This document shows positions 17,424-26,754 of a stretch of 64,000 nucleotides of DNA, piece after piece (the first letter of the stretch is position 1; each line of letters begins with the position of its first letter). Position numbers and translations under genes: made by a program. The stretch comes from CAUPWF01 sp963515125 (GTDB lineage Bacteria; Bacillota; Clostridia; Lachnospirales; Lachnospiraceae): positions 124,001 to 188,000 of the forward strand of contig JBQKKG010000002.1 of assembly GCA_052116865.1 (NCBI GenBank), given 5' to 3'. The notes beneath the pieces were generated by a model. It was not told the origin of the DNA, ran no database searches, and was given only the letters and a program-made list of their open reading frames with translations.

Positions 17424-18280
17424 AATTCATACCCCGTAATTTCCATAAAAATATCATTCAGTGTTGGTTCACTGCTATGGATCGAAATAATTTTATTTTT
17501 TTTGATTAATTCACGTAATACACCATCCATACTAATTATATCTAAAGAACTTACCCTGCTCTTCTCTTTTCCATCTTCATCTTTATAGGTATATTGAACC
17601 TTAGATGCCCCTTGAGACATAATCAAATTGTGCGGTGTATCTAGTGCTTTCACCTGGCCATTCACAATAAATGCTACACGATTGCACAGTTCCGTTGCAT
17701 CCTGCATATTATGTGTTGTCAAAATAATTGTTTTTCCTTTCTGTTGTTCTTTTATAATCATCTGCTTCATAATTCTGGCATTATTGGGATCTAATCCACT
17801 TGTTGGCTCATCTAAGAACAGAATATCTGGTTCATGAACCAATGCCTTGATAAAATTAAGTCTAGATTTCATTCCTTTCGAATACTCCGCTATCTTTTTA
17901 TTCGCATGTTGCTCTAGCCCTACTTCCAGGAGCAACCGATTAATATCTCTCTTTTTTCCACTGTAAAGGGAGGAAAAATACCGCAAGTTCTCATAAGCAG
18001 TTAACTTGTCATAAAGACTTGAGAATTCAAAATCCACACCTATATTTTCATAAAATGAGTTTGAATGTTTTTTGCATTCTACCCCACTAACCATAGCGCT
18101 ACCTTCATAAGTAGTCAAAAGTCCACATAATATTTTTTGTAACGTACTTTTCCCTGCCCCTGATGGACCAAGGAATCCAAATATTTCACCTTTCTTCACT
18201 TCAAATTCAATGTGTCGTAAAAATGGTTTCGCTGTGTAGCTAAAATTAACTTGTTTCATCTGAATAAGATTTTCTTCCAT
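17417..18280 (-). CDS. ABC transporter ATP-binding protein of TetR-linked exporter
   Basis: About 287 residues. Walker A is LGPSGAGKST, signature YSKGMKSRL (a variant of LSGGQ seen in this exporter class), Walker B DILFLDEPTSGLDP, switch histidine TTHNM. A C-terminal extension of about 75 residues follows, as in drug and fluoroquinolone exporters. I prefer the ATG at 18280; the upstream in-frame start at 18310 is a TTG that abuts its own purine-rich stretch. The TetR gene lies 38 bases upstream. Confidence 0.9.
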   Translation of the reverse strand: MEENLIQMKQVNFSYTAKPFLRHIEFEVKKGEIFGFLGPSGAGKSTLQKILCGLLTTYEGSAMVSGVECKKHSNSFYENIGVDFEFSSLYDKLTAYENLRYFSSLYSGKKRDINRLLLEVGLEQHANKKIAEYSKGMKSRLNFIKALVHEPDILFLDEPTSGLDPNNARIMKQMIIKEQQKGKTIILTTHNMQDATELCNRVAFIVNGQVKALDTPHNLIMSQGASKVQYTYKDEDGKEKSRVSSLDIISMDGVLRELIKKNKIISIHSSEPTLNDIFMEITGYELC

Positions 18281-18318
18281 ATTTTTCCCACTCTGCGAAT
18301 ATTTACGCAACCTTTCTT

Positions 18319-18918
18319 CTAGGCCATCACCTGTAACAGTAATCCTTTAATCATGAGCCTGATACTTTCTTTGTAGTTCTCTTCTCCTATTTCTCTTTGA
18401 TACATGCTTGCAAAAAAGATTCCACGGAATGCCCCCCCTAATGCCTGATAGTCCATGTTCAAATGAGGAATACTATGCACCAGATTCCCAAATATTTTTA
18501 GCATTAATTCATCATCCTTATACAAATGCTTTTCTACCACTTCTTGCGGCAATTTTTTGAGTAATAGCTCCATCTCTTTGGGAATCATCAATGTTTTTAG
18601 ACAAGAGTTCTGCGTCTGGAAAATCACTTCACAAATAATATCTGACAAAGAATCTACATTTATGTCTTCCCCTAACTGCATCATCTTATTTAACATCTCT
18701 TGCTCTATTCTCTCATGGTGATTCTGTATGACTTCAAATAACAATAGTTCTTTGGACTTATAAAATAAATAAAATGTACCTTTCGGAATTTTAACTCGCT
18801 TTACTAATTCATCTACTGTCGTTTTTTTTACACCATATTGCAACAAGCAACTATTTACTTCTTCATGTAGTTTTTTCTTAATCTCTATTTTTTCTTTCTC
18901 AGTATACACTTTAGGCAT
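18319..18918 (-). CDS. TetR-family transcriptional regulator of the adjacent exporter
   Basis: 199 residues. The N-terminal helix-turn-helix runs QYGVKKTTVDELVKRVKIPKGTFYLFYKSKELL (core GTFYLFYKSK), which is the TetR pattern; the rest is a helical ligand domain. First gene of the operon tetR-ATPase-permease-permease. The promoter at 18964-18992 is consensus and overlapped by an inverted repeat, so self-repression relieved by a toxic substrate is likely. Ligand unknown. Confidence 0.92.
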   Translation of the reverse strand: MPKVYTEKEKIEIKKKLHEEVNSCLLQYGVKKTTVDELVKRVKIPKGTFYLFYKSKELLLFEVIQNHHERIEQEMLNKMMQLGEDINVDSLSDIICEVIFQTQNSCLKTLMIPKEMELLLKKLPQEVVEKHLYKDDELMLKIFGNLVHSIPHLNMDYQALGGAFRGIFFASMYQREIGEENYKESIRLMIKGLLLQVMA

Positions 18919-18940
18919 AACAAATACCCTCCCTTTTATT

Positions 18941-18992
18941 TGACTGTTTTTATAATTTTAGTCATTATAATCCTATAAAAGGAATTTGTCAA
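18941..18992 (-). promoter_or_regulatory. Promoter and probable TetR operator
   Basis: Minus-strand -35 TTGACA (18987-18992), 17-base spacer, -10 TATAAT (18964-18969): full consensus. An imperfect 24-base dyad with TGACT/AGTCA ends (18941-18964) begins in the -10 and covers the start site, the usual place for a TetR repressor. Confidence 0.75.
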
Positions 18993-18999
18993 TATAAAA

Positions 19000-19023
19000 G
19001 CGACCAGTTATTTTGCTGATCGC
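19000..19023 (-). terminator. Hairpin upstream of the TetR promoter
   Basis: Minus-strand GCGATCAG (19016-19023) pairs with CTGGTCGC (19000-19007) with one mismatch, then TTTTATA. Probably a back-up terminator behind the fatty acid operon. Confidence 0.45.
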
Positions 19024-19084
19024 CATTGCAAAGAAATATCCACTTAGGAATGAGGTCTTTGATCGTGCATAAGTGCATGAAAAA

Positions 19085-19110
19085 GGGTGTAATTCATTTG
19101 AATTGCACCC
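19085..19110 (-). terminator. Terminator of the fatty acid synthesis operon
   Basis: Minus-strand GGGTGCAATTC (19100-19110) pairs with GAATTACACCC (19085-19095) over 11 positions with one G-U or A-C pair and a 4-base loop, followed by TTTTT. It lies 25 bases after the MarR gene stop. Confidence 0.8.
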
Positions 19111-19134
19111 GAACTATTTCTATGAATTTTTCAT

Positions 19135-19578
19135 CTATTTCTCATGATAACTTCTAAAAAACTCCGATAGACCTTGTAATGTCTTAGTCAGCACTGGCAG
19201 CTCTTCTTCTCCAATACTGCTAATCACTGCATCAACCATTTGTCTATGAAAATCCTGATGATGTAAATATGCCTTCTCTCCCTTTTTCGTTAGTCTAATG
19301 TATACTACTCGGCGATCCGTTTCACTTCGTTCACGTATTGCATACTTTTTATTGACTAAGCTATTCATGGAAGTAGTCAAAGATCCTACTGTAATCTTGA
19401 GTCTTTTTGCAATCGTAGACATATTATTTCCTTCGCCAAGACCAATGGCTTCGATTATGTGCATGTCATTATTTGTAATATCTATAAATTCTTCAGTTAT
19501 AATAGCTTTTTCTTCTAATTCCCATATTTCATTAAATAGGTGAACTAATATATCATTAATGGTATCATACGTATTCAA
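19135..19578 (-). CDS. fabT: MarR-family regulator, FabT-like
   Basis: 147 residues with the MarR winged helix: MSTIAKRLKITVGSLTTSMNSL as recognition region and the wing RSETDRRVVYIRLTKKG. It is the last gene of the fatty acid operon; in streptococci the fab repressor FabT is a MarR protein of this length in the same locus, though there it sits near the start. An exact FabT-type site covers the operon promoter at 30019-30035. The start codon is TTG with GGAGG ten bases upstream. The FabT assignment is inference from site and context. Confidence 0.82.
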   Translation of the reverse strand: MNTYDTINDILVHLFNEIWELEEKAIITEEFIDITNNDMHIIEAIGLGEGNNMSTIAKRLKITVGSLTTSMNSLVNKKYAIRERSETDRRVVYIRLTKKGEKAYLHHQDFHRQMVDAVISSIGEEELPVLTKTLQGLSEFFRSYHEK

Positions 19579-19664
19579 GCCCTTAATCCCTCCAACCAGT
19601 TTAGCTATTTTTACTATTATAACATAATTGTATCACAAATCCAAGAGACATGCCCTGACAGTTC

Positions 19665-20720
19665 CTATAAAAGCGATTCTATTACCTCCTTCACCGTCGT
19701 TATTTTATTTTGCTTATAAGCATAAGCCCCACAAAACAACAAGGCACTCTCTATATTCCCTCTTGCTGCATTTACCAACGCATCGGTGATGCAATACGGG
19801 ATGCTGGATGGGTCACACTTTCTTAAGCATTTGTGACATGATGTGAGCGGTATACGCTCCCCTGATTCCACCCGTTCTATAAAAGAATTCCGTATGGCTC
19901 TACCAGGCATTCCAACTGGACTTTTTACAATGACAATATCTTTCTCTTTGGCATTTATATAACATTGCTTATACGCATCACTAGCATCACATTCTTGTGT
20001 TGTTACAAACCTACTCGCTACCTGTACTGCATCAACCCCTAACGCTAACGCTCCCAGAACATCTTCTTTACACTCTATTCCTCCCGCCAAGACAACTGGT
20101 ATTGTACATCCATACTTTTCTCCATATGTTTTTATCAACGCTATCATGTTCTTTACTTCTTTGGCATATGTCTGATCGTCATAAGATTGTAATTGTTCCT
20201 TTTTAAATCCTAAGTGTCCACCCGCTTTTGGTCCTTCGATTACCACCATATCCGCTGTTCGATTATACTTTTTATCCCAAAACTTCAAAATAACGTGTGC
20301 AGACTTTTCTGTGGATACAATTGGTGCGATTTTAGTTTTTGCATTTTTTACTAATTCCGGTAACTCTGTAGGCAAACCTGCACCCGAGATAATTAAATCT
20401 GCGCCGATTTCTACCGCCTTTTTGACATACTCCTTGTAGTGCTCCATAGCTACCATAATATTGAATCCTACAATTCCACCTTTTGCAATATCTCTTGCCT
20501 TTTTCAGCTCATATTCCATAGCTCTAAGATTACACTCCATAGGTCTTATGTCAAAATCTGGTTCTCGAAATCCTATTTGAGCAGAGGATATTATTCCGAC
20601 TCCTCCCTCAGCTGCCACACTTCCCGCCAGATTGCCAAGGCTGATTCCAACACCCATTCCCCCTTGAATCAAAGGTACCTTTGCAACAAGCTCTCCTATT
20701 ACTAATGGTTTTTTTTCCAT
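19665..20720 (-). CDS. FMN-dependent nitronate monooxygenase/enoyl-reductase-like protein with C-terminal Cys cluster
   Basis: 351 residues. The N terminus VPLIQGGMGVGISLGNLAG and the later VVIEGPKAGGHLG and VVLAGGIECKEDVLGALALG are those of the FabK/2-nitropropane dioxygenase flavin barrel. It differs from the operon's FabK: it is longer and carries near residue 300 the motif CHKCLRKC followed by a fourth Cys 8 residues later (CDPSSIPYC), which could hold a metal or Fe-S cluster. It starts one base after the stop of accDA. Exact reaction unknown; a role in lipid metabolism is inferred from position. Confidence 0.8.
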   Translation of the reverse strand: MEKKPLVIGELVAKVPLIQGGMGVGISLGNLAGSVAAEGGVGIISSAQIGFREPDFDIRPMECNLRAMEYELKKARDIAKGGIVGFNIMVAMEHYKEYVKKAVEIGADLIISGAGLPTELPELVKNAKTKIAPIVSTEKSAHVILKFWDKKYNRTADMVVIEGPKAGGHLGFKKEQLQSYDDQTYAKEVKNMIALIKTYGEKYGCTIPVVLAGGIECKEDVLGALALGVDAVQVASRFVTTQECDASDAYKQCYINAKEKDIVIVKSPVGMPGRAIRNSFIERVESGERIPLTSCHKCLRKCDPSSIPYCITDALVNAARGNIESALLFCGAYAYKQNKITTVKEVIESLL

Positions 20721-20721
20721 A

Positions 20722-22446
20722 TTACATCCTCCGAAAACGTTGATAGCGTTTTTCTACCAATGCTACTTCATTCATCGTCCCTTTTGTACTTAAAAATTCT
20801 TTTATATGATCTTCTAAATCTTGGCATACCACATGCAGATTTTCCAAAGTAAAATGTATAGGTTCTGCAATAATCCGTTCTACTACGTGTAACTCTTTTA
20901 AATCTGTAGCTGTTAATTTCATTACGCCAGCAGCTTCTTCTGCTCTTTTTGCATCCTTCCACAAAATAGATGCAAATCCCTCTGGCGATAAAATAGAATA
21001 GACAGAATTTTCCAACATCCATACTTCATCTGATACAGCCATTGCTAAAGCACCACCACTTCCACCTTCTCCAATGATAATAGATAGCACTGGGACCTTT
21101 AGCCCAGACATCTCAAAAAGATTCCTGGCTATGGCTTCTCCCTGACCACGTTCTTCTGCTTCTAATCCACAGAACGCACCTGGCGTATCTACAAAGCAAA
21201 TGATTGGCCTACGAAATTTCTCTGCTTGTTTCATTAGACGAAGAGCCTTTCGATAGCCCTCTGGTGATGGCATTCCAAAATTACGTTCGATATTTTCTTT
21301 GGTTGTCGTTCCTTTTGCCTGGGCAATGACCGTTACAGACCGTCCACAGAACCTTGCTATTCCGCCTATAATCGCCTTATCATCATGATAATATCTATCT
21401 CCATGCATTTCTATAAAATCTGTAAATAAGTAATGGATATAATCAATTCCCACCGGTCGATCTTTCATACGTGATATCAGTACCCTATCCCAAGCTGACG
21501 CCAATTGATTCTGATTACCTACTTCCTTACACACTCTTATAGAATCTATGTTTAATGGCAATTCAGAACTTTTTTGGTGATGCCCTAATATGTTAGAAAG
21601 CGTCTGTTTGATCTTTTCACGCTCTACAATCCCATCGATAAAACCATGCTCCAATAGAAATTCTGATCTCTGAAATCCTTTTGGTAACTTTTGCCCAATG
21701 GTTTGTTCAATGACCCTTGGTCCTGCAAATCCAATCAGAGCATTTGGCTCTGCTAGTATAATATCACCAAGCATTGCAAAACTGGCTGTTACCCCTCCTG
21801 TGGTAGGATCTGTCAATACAGAAATGTATAACAACCCGGCATCACTATGGCGTTTAAGCGCCGCCGATGTCTTTGCCATTTGCATCAATGAGATAATTCC
21901 TTCCTGCATTCTAGCCCCTCCGGAACATGCAAATATAATCAATGGTAATTGTTCTTTCGTAGCCTTTTCAATTGCTCTTGTAATTTTTTCTCCTACGACT
22001 TCGCCCATACTAGCCATTAAGAAACGTCCATCGCATACTGCAAGCACTGCCCTTTTTCCACAAATATTACCCAACCCTGTAATAACTGCTTCATCTAGCT
22101 TCGTCTTTTCTCTTAACGATTCTAACTTTTCATGATACCCTTTAAACGATAGTGGATTAGAAGTTGCAAGTCCCAGATCCCACTCTTCAAATGTATTTTC
22201 ATCCACAACCATCTCAATTCGTCGAAACGCATGCATGCGAAAGTAAGCGTGGCATTGGGGACAACTATAATGATTCTGTTTTACATCCTCGGTAAAGATA
22301 GCAGCATTACATACATTACATTTCTTTAGTAGACCCTGTGGTACTTCAGGAATTGGCTCGATCGCCTCATCCGTTCTTTTGTGATGTTGTTCTCCCAATG
22401 GAATATAATTTTTTTTTGTTTTTTTAAACATATTTGTAAGTTTCAC
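20722..22446 (-). CDS. accDA: Acetyl-CoA carboxylase carboxyltransferase, fused beta (AccD) and alpha (AccA) subunits
   Basis: A single frame of about 574 residues. The N-terminal part is AccD: zinc ribbon CNVC...CPQC (about residues 43-65) and the biotin-carboxyl transferase core FACSGGARMQEGI. From about residue 310 it is AccA, with MHGDRYYHDDKAIIGGIA and IIGEGGSGGALAMA. It transfers the carboxyl group from biotin to acetyl-CoA giving malonyl-CoA. The start chosen is GTG at 22446 with TAGGAGAGA seven bases upstream; an upstream TTG at 22467 lacks a site. The two subunits are usually separate genes. Confidence 0.94.
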   Translation of the reverse strand: MKLTNMFKKTKKNYIPLGEQHHKRTDEAIEPIPEVPQGLLKKCNVCNAAIFTEDVKQNHYSCPQCHAYFRMHAFRRIEMVVDENTFEEWDLGLATSNPLSFKGYHEKLESLREKTKLDEAVITGLGNICGKRAVLAVCDGRFLMASMGEVVGEKITRAIEKATKEQLPLIIFACSGGARMQEGIISLMQMAKTSAALKRHSDAGLLYISVLTDPTTGGVTASFAMLGDIILAEPNALIGFAGPRVIEQTIGQKLPKGFQRSEFLLEHGFIDGIVEREKIKQTLSNILGHHQKSSELPLNIDSIRVCKEVGNQNQLASAWDRVLISRMKDRPVGIDYIHYLFTDFIEMHGDRYYHDDKAIIGGIARFCGRSVTVIAQAKGTTTKENIERNFGMPSPEGYRKALRLMKQAEKFRRPIICFVDTPGAFCGLEAEERGQGEAIARNLFEMSGLKVPVLSIIIGEGGSGGALAMAVSDEVWMLENSVYSILSPEGFASILWKDAKRAEEAAGVMKLTATDLKELHVVERIIAEPIHFTLENLHVVCQDLEDHIKEFLSTKGTMNEVALVEKRYQRFRRM

Positions 22447-22482
22447 TTTTATCTCTCCTATATGCAAAATTTGATTAGAACA

Positions 22483-23817
22483 TTATAAGGATTGAATGAA
22501 TTCAATATCAATCTCTCCGGATAAATAATCTGGATGATTCATAATTTCATATTGATAATCTACATTGGTATCAATTCCTTCAATAATAATTTCTCCCAGA
22601 GCACTCTGCATCTTCTTAATTGCTTCTTCTCTATTTTCTGCATGCACAATTAATTTTGCAAGCATAGAGTCATAATGCGGCGGTACCAAATACCCACTAT
22701 ATATGGCGGAATCAATCCGAACTCCTTTGCCCCCCGGAAGGTACATATCTGTGATTGTTCCAGGTGATGGCCTAAAGTTTTTTTCTGGATTTTCTGCATT
22801 GATTCTACATTCAATAGCATGGCCTGTAATTGTAATATCCTCTTGGCGATACGATAATGGCTTTCCAGACGCTATTTTTATCTGTTCTTTGATCAAATCA
22901 ACACCTGTTACCCACTCTGTAACAGGGTGTTCTACTTGAATTCTAGTGTTCATCTCCATAAAGTAAAAATTGTCATTTTTTTCTAATAGAAATTCAATTG
23001 TACCAGCATTTTCATAAGATACTGCTTTTGCCGCCTTGATAGCTGCTTCGCCCATCTTTTGACGCAATTCTTGTGAGATAGCAATGCACGGAGACTCTTC
23101 TATCATCTTCTGATGATTTCTTTGTACCGAACAATCACGCTCTCCAAGATGTATGACATTCCCTTTCTTATCTGCTAATATTTGGAATTCAATGTGCCTT
23201 GGATGCTGTACAAAATGTTCAATATACATTGTGTTATCATTAAATGCCATCTGTGTCTCTTTTTGAGCTGTTTGAAAGCTGGTTTCAAATTCTTGCGCAG
23301 TATTTGCAACACGCATTCCTTTTCCACCACCTCCTAATGCTGCCTTTATCATTACAGGATAACCTATATCCTTGGCAATACTAGCGCCAGTCTTTGCATC
23401 ATATATTGGTTGTGTACTTCCGGGAATTACTGGTACTCCAGCCGCAATCATCGTATTTCTAGCCTCTGATTTATTCCCCATTTTACAAATGACCTTAGCA
23501 CTTGGCCCAATAAATGTAATATTACACTTTTCACAAAGCTCCACAAATCTACTATTCTCTGACAGGAACCCAAATCCTGGATGGATCGCATCCGCTCCCG
23601 AAACAACAGTTGCACTAATGATACGTTCCATGCTTAAGTAACTTTCAGAAGATGCTGCTGGTCCAATACAGATAGACTCATCTGCTAGCTGCGTGTGTAA
23701 TGCTTCCTTATCTGCCTCTGAATAAACAGCAACCGTTTCAATTCCCATTTCACGGCAGGCACGGATGATACGTACCGCAATCTCTCCTCGGTTCGCTATT
23801 AATACTTTATTAATCAT
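22483..23817 (-). CDS. accC: Acetyl-CoA carboxylase, biotin carboxylase subunit
   Basis: 444-residue ATP-grasp enzyme that carboxylates the biotin of AccB. Starts KVLIANRGEIAVRIIRACRE, the AccC hallmark; the ATP lid is GGGGKGMR (about residue 163), and MEMNTRIQVEHPVTE gives the metal and catalytic residues. FabZ ends 3 bases upstream and accDA begins 37 bases downstream. Confidence 0.97.
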   Translation of the reverse strand: MINKVLIANRGEIAVRIIRACREMGIETVAVYSEADKEALHTQLADESICIGPAASSESYLSMERIISATVVSGADAIHPGFGFLSENSRFVELCEKCNITFIGPSAKVICKMGNKSEARNTMIAAGVPVIPGSTQPIYDAKTGASIAKDIGYPVMIKAALGGGGKGMRVANTAQEFETSFQTAQKETQMAFNDNTMYIEHFVQHPRHIEFQILADKKGNVIHLGERDCSVQRNHQKMIEESPCIAISQELRQKMGEAAIKAAKAVSYENAGTIEFLLEKNDNFYFMEMNTRIQVEHPVTEWVTGVDLIKEQIKIASGKPLSYRQEDITITGHAIECRINAENPEKNFRPSPGTITDMYLPGGKGVRIDSAIYSGYLVPPHYDSMLAKLIVHAENREEAIKKMQSALGEIIIEGIDTNVDYQYEIMNHPDYLSGEIDIEFIQSL

Positions 23818-23820
23818 ATT

Positions 23821-24252
23821 TTACGCTCCCACCATAAAGGTCAATTCCGCACATACCACGATTCTTCCATCAACACTTGCAGTCGCCTCACCAATTCCTA
23901 CTGGTCCTTTTTGTTTTATAATCCTAGTCTCTAACCGTACTTTATCTCCAGGAATGATTTTCCCTTTGAATTTACATTTATTGATTCCACCAAAATAGGC
24001 AATTTTGCCGTGATTGTCTTCTTGACTTAGAATTGCTACTGCTCCAACTTGTGCCAAGGCCTCTACGGTCAATACCCCTGGCATTACTGGCTCCTGTGGA
24101 AAATGACCTTGGAAAAAGTCCTCTCGATATGTGACGCATTTGTATCCAATCGCATACTCTCCTGGTACATAATCCTCTATATAATCTACTAATAAAAACG
24201 GATGCCTGTGTGGAATAATTTCCCGTATCTGATTGATATCTAATTTATTCAT
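23821..24252 (-). CDS. fabZ: 3-hydroxyacyl-[acyl-carrier-protein] dehydratase FabZ
   Basis: 143 residues. The hotdog-fold motif IPHRHPFLLVDYI carries the catalytic histidine and GHFPQEPVMPGVLTVEALAQ the catalytic glutamate region. It dehydrates 3-hydroxyacyl-ACP in chain elongation. No FabA or FabN isomerase is seen here, so how unsaturated chains arise cannot be told from this locus. AAGGAG site before the ATG. Confidence 0.96.
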   Translation of the reverse strand: MNKLDINQIREIIPHRHPFLLVDYIEDYVPGEYAIGYKCVTYREDFFQGHFPQEPVMPGVLTVEALAQVGAVAILSQEDNHGKIAYFGGINKCKFKGKIIPGDKVRLETRIIKQKGPVGIGEATASVDGRIVVCAELTFMVGA

Positions 24253-24261
24253 ATTTACTCC

Positions 24262-24726
24262 TTACGATATAGAAAAAAGAGGTTGACCATATTCTACTGA
24301 CTGACCATTCTCTACAAATACTTCAGTGACTATCCCATCAAAATCGCTTTCTATTTCATTCATTAATTTCATAGCTTCTACGATTGCAAGAGTTTGGCCT
24401 GTCTTCACAGTATCCCCTATCTTTACAAATGTTTCTGCACCTTCTCCTGGGGCTGAATAAAATGTTCCTACTAAAGGTGATTTTATAATATTGCCTGCTG
24501 CTTCCCTTTCCACATTCTCCCTATCTAGTATGTCATCAGCCTGAGATACTGCTGTTGCTATATCCGTCATGTTTACTGTTTCACGTTTCTGTTTTGGTGT
24601 ATTTAACACTCTCGTTACTCCACCCTTATGAATGGATATTTTCGCCCCTTCATCTTCATACTTAAAACTTGTTAAATCAGAATCAGAAACAGTTTGTATT
24701 AGTTGTAAAAGATTATCAAATTTCAT
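24262..24726 (-). CDS. accB: Biotin carboxyl carrier protein of acetyl-CoA carboxylase
   Basis: 154 residues. The C-terminal lipoyl/biotinyl domain contains EAMKLMNEI (about residues 118-126), whose lysine is biotinylated. The linker in the middle is charged and low in complexity, as usual. It lies between fabF and fabZ with 9 to 12 base gaps. Confidence 0.96.
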   Translation of the reverse strand: MKFDNLLQLIQTVSDSDLTSFKYEDEGAKISIHKGGVTRVLNTPKQKRETVNMTDIATAVSQADDILDRENVEREAAGNIIKSPLVGTFYSAPGEGAETFVKIGDTVKTGQTLAIVEAMKLMNEIESDFDGIVTEVFVENGQSVEYGQPLFSIS

Positions 24727-24738
24727 TTTTGACTCCTC

Positions 24739-25977
24739 CTATTCTTTGTATGCTTTGACAAGAATAGTTGCATTATGTCCGCCAAATCCCAAAGAATTGC
24801 TCATGGCATACGTAATATTCTGGCTAATACCTTGCTCAAACACATAATTCAAATCACACGCTTCGTCTGGCACTTTAGACCCTGCCGTCACATGTATATA
24901 TCCATCGTTGATGGACTTTACACAAGTAATAAATTCCACACCACCCGCTGCGCCTAATAAATGTCCTATCATGGATTTTGTGGAGTTGATTTTTACGTCT
25001 TTAGCACTTTCACCAAATACTGTCTTAATTGCACGTGTCTCAAAAAGATCATTGTGGTGTGTACTTGTTCCATGGGCATTGATATAGTCTACATCCTTCG
25101 GTCTAATTCCTGCCTCTTCTATCGCTAATTCCATAGCCTTTGCTGCCCCTTCTCCATCTTCAGCTGGAGAGGTAATATGATACGCATCACAAGTGGCACC
25201 ATAACCTACAACTTCTGCATATATCTTTGCACCTCTTGCCTTAGCATGCTCTAGCTCTTCAAGTACTACGACCCCTGCTCCTTCTCCAATTACAAATCCA
25301 CTACGCTCTTTGTCAAATGGTATAGATGCCCGCTTGGGATCTGTTGACGTTGTAAGTGCTGTAAGACTTGTAAAACCTGCCACACCAATAGATGTAATCG
25401 CACTTTCCGCACCTCCGGCTACCATCACTTCTGCATCTCCATATTGAATTGCACGGCAAGCATCCCCGATGGAATGAGTTCCCGTAGCACATGCCGTAAC
25501 AACATTTGTGCATTTTCCTTTTAGGCCCAACTGGATAGCTACATTTCCCGCTGCCATGTTGGATATCATCATCGGGATTAAAAGTGGATTTACTCTAGAA
25601 GGCCCTTGATTCAGTATTTTAGAATGCTCTTTTTCCAAACTTTGCAAACTTCCGATTCCAGAACCCACAATGACTCCTACTCGGTATGGATCTTCTTCCT
25701 TCATATCGATTCCTGCATTTGTAAATGCTTCTTTGGCCGCTACTACTGCATATTGCGAGAATGCTTCCATTCGTTTTGCCGCTTTAAAATCCATATAATC
25801 CTTTGCTACAAAGTCTTTAACCTCTGCAGCCAACTTCACTTTGTACTCTGTCGTATCAAATTTTGTAATTTCTCCAATTCCAACAGTTCCTTCTTTTATG
25901 CAAGCCCAATACGATTCCACATTATTTCCAATAGGGGTCACTGCTCCCATCCCCGTTACAACTACTCTTCTTTTCAT
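24739..25977 (-). CDS. fabF: 3-oxoacyl-[acyl-carrier-protein] synthase II
   Basis: 412-residue condensing enzyme. The catalytic Cys is in VVTACATGTHSIGDA (about residue 164), the two histidines in NAHGTSTHHND and KSMIGHLLGAAGG. Extends acyl-ACP with malonyl-ACP. Starts MKRRVVVTGMGAVTPIG, an unambiguous family start. Located 23 bases after fabG. Confidence 0.97.
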   Translation of the reverse strand: MKRRVVVTGMGAVTPIGNNVESYWACIKEGTVGIGEITKFDTTEYKVKLAAEVKDFVAKDYMDFKAAKRMEAFSQYAVVAAKEAFTNAGIDMKEEDPYRVGVIVGSGIGSLQSLEKEHSKILNQGPSRVNPLLIPMMISNMAAGNVAIQLGLKGKCTNVVTACATGTHSIGDACRAIQYGDAEVMVAGGAESAITSIGVAGFTSLTALTTSTDPKRASIPFDKERSGFVIGEGAGVVVLEELEHAKARGAKIYAEVVGYGATCDAYHITSPAEDGEGAAKAMELAIEEAGIRPKDVDYINAHGTSTHHNDLFETRAIKTVFGESAKDVKINSTKSMIGHLLGAAGGVEFITCVKSINDGYIHVTAGSKVPDEACDLNYVFEQGISQNITYAMSNSLGFGGHNATILVKAYKE

Positions 25978-26000
25978 ATACCCTTCTCCTCACTTTGATA

Positions 26001-26741
26001 CTAGATAGCCATTCCACCATCAATATGAAAGACCTGACCTGTTATATATGCTGCTTTTTCTGAAGCTAAATATAATGCCATATTAGCAATATCCTCTGTT
26101 TTCCCAAAATGCCCTAACGGTATTTGTGCAATTGCCGCATCCTTTACAGATTTTGGCAACCCATCTGTCATATCTGTCTCAATGAATCCAGGTGCAATTG
26201 CATTGACTGTAATATTTCTGGCTGCTAACTCCCTAGCTGCAGACTTCGTAAGTCCAATAACGCCCGCCTTCGACGCTGAATAATTTGCCTGCCCTGCATT
26301 TCCAAGGACTCCCGACACAGAAGACATGTTAATAATTCTTCCATACCTCTGTTTCATCATCTGTCTTGCAGCAAAGCGTATGCACTGAAAGGTTCCTTTC
26401 AAATTTGTATCAATTACTTGATCAAAATCCCCTTCTGACATTCGCATGAGTAACCCATCTTTTGTGATACCAGCATTATTGACTAAAATATCTATTCCCT
26501 TATATGTTTCTATGATTGCTTGAAACATAGACTCACAATCTTGAAAATTTGCAATATTACATTGATAAATACTTGCCTTCCCACCTTGTGCCTCTATATC
26601 TAGTTGAACTTGTTCTACCTTTTCCTTTGATCCATTATAATTCAGAATTACCGTTGCTCCATTGGCTGCTAATTCTAGCGAGATGGCACGCCCGATTCCT
26701 CTAGAAGCCCCTGTAACTAAAGCTACTTTTCCCTCTAACAT
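26001..26741 (-). CDS. fabG: 3-oxoacyl-[acyl-carrier-protein] reductase
   Basis: 246-residue short-chain dehydrogenase. NADP motif TGASRGIGRAISLELA at residues 10-25, NNAGIT (about 88), active-site Ser in MSSVSG and Tyr/Lys in YSASKAG. Reduces 3-oxoacyl-ACP. Position between fabD and fabF fixes the role. AGGAGAG precedes the ATG. Confidence 0.97.
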   Translation of the reverse strand: MLEGKVALVTGASRGIGRAISLELAANGATVILNYNGSKEKVEQVQLDIEAQGGKASIYQCNIANFQDCESMFQAIIETYKGIDILVNNAGITKDGLLMRMSEGDFDQVIDTNLKGTFQCIRFAARQMMKQRYGRIINMSSVSGVLGNAGQANYSASKAGVIGLTKSAARELAARNITVNAIAPGFIETDMTDGLPKSVKDAAIAQIPLGHFGKTEDIANMALYLASEKAAYITGQVFHIDGGMAI

Positions 26742-26754
26742 ATCTTCTCTCCTT

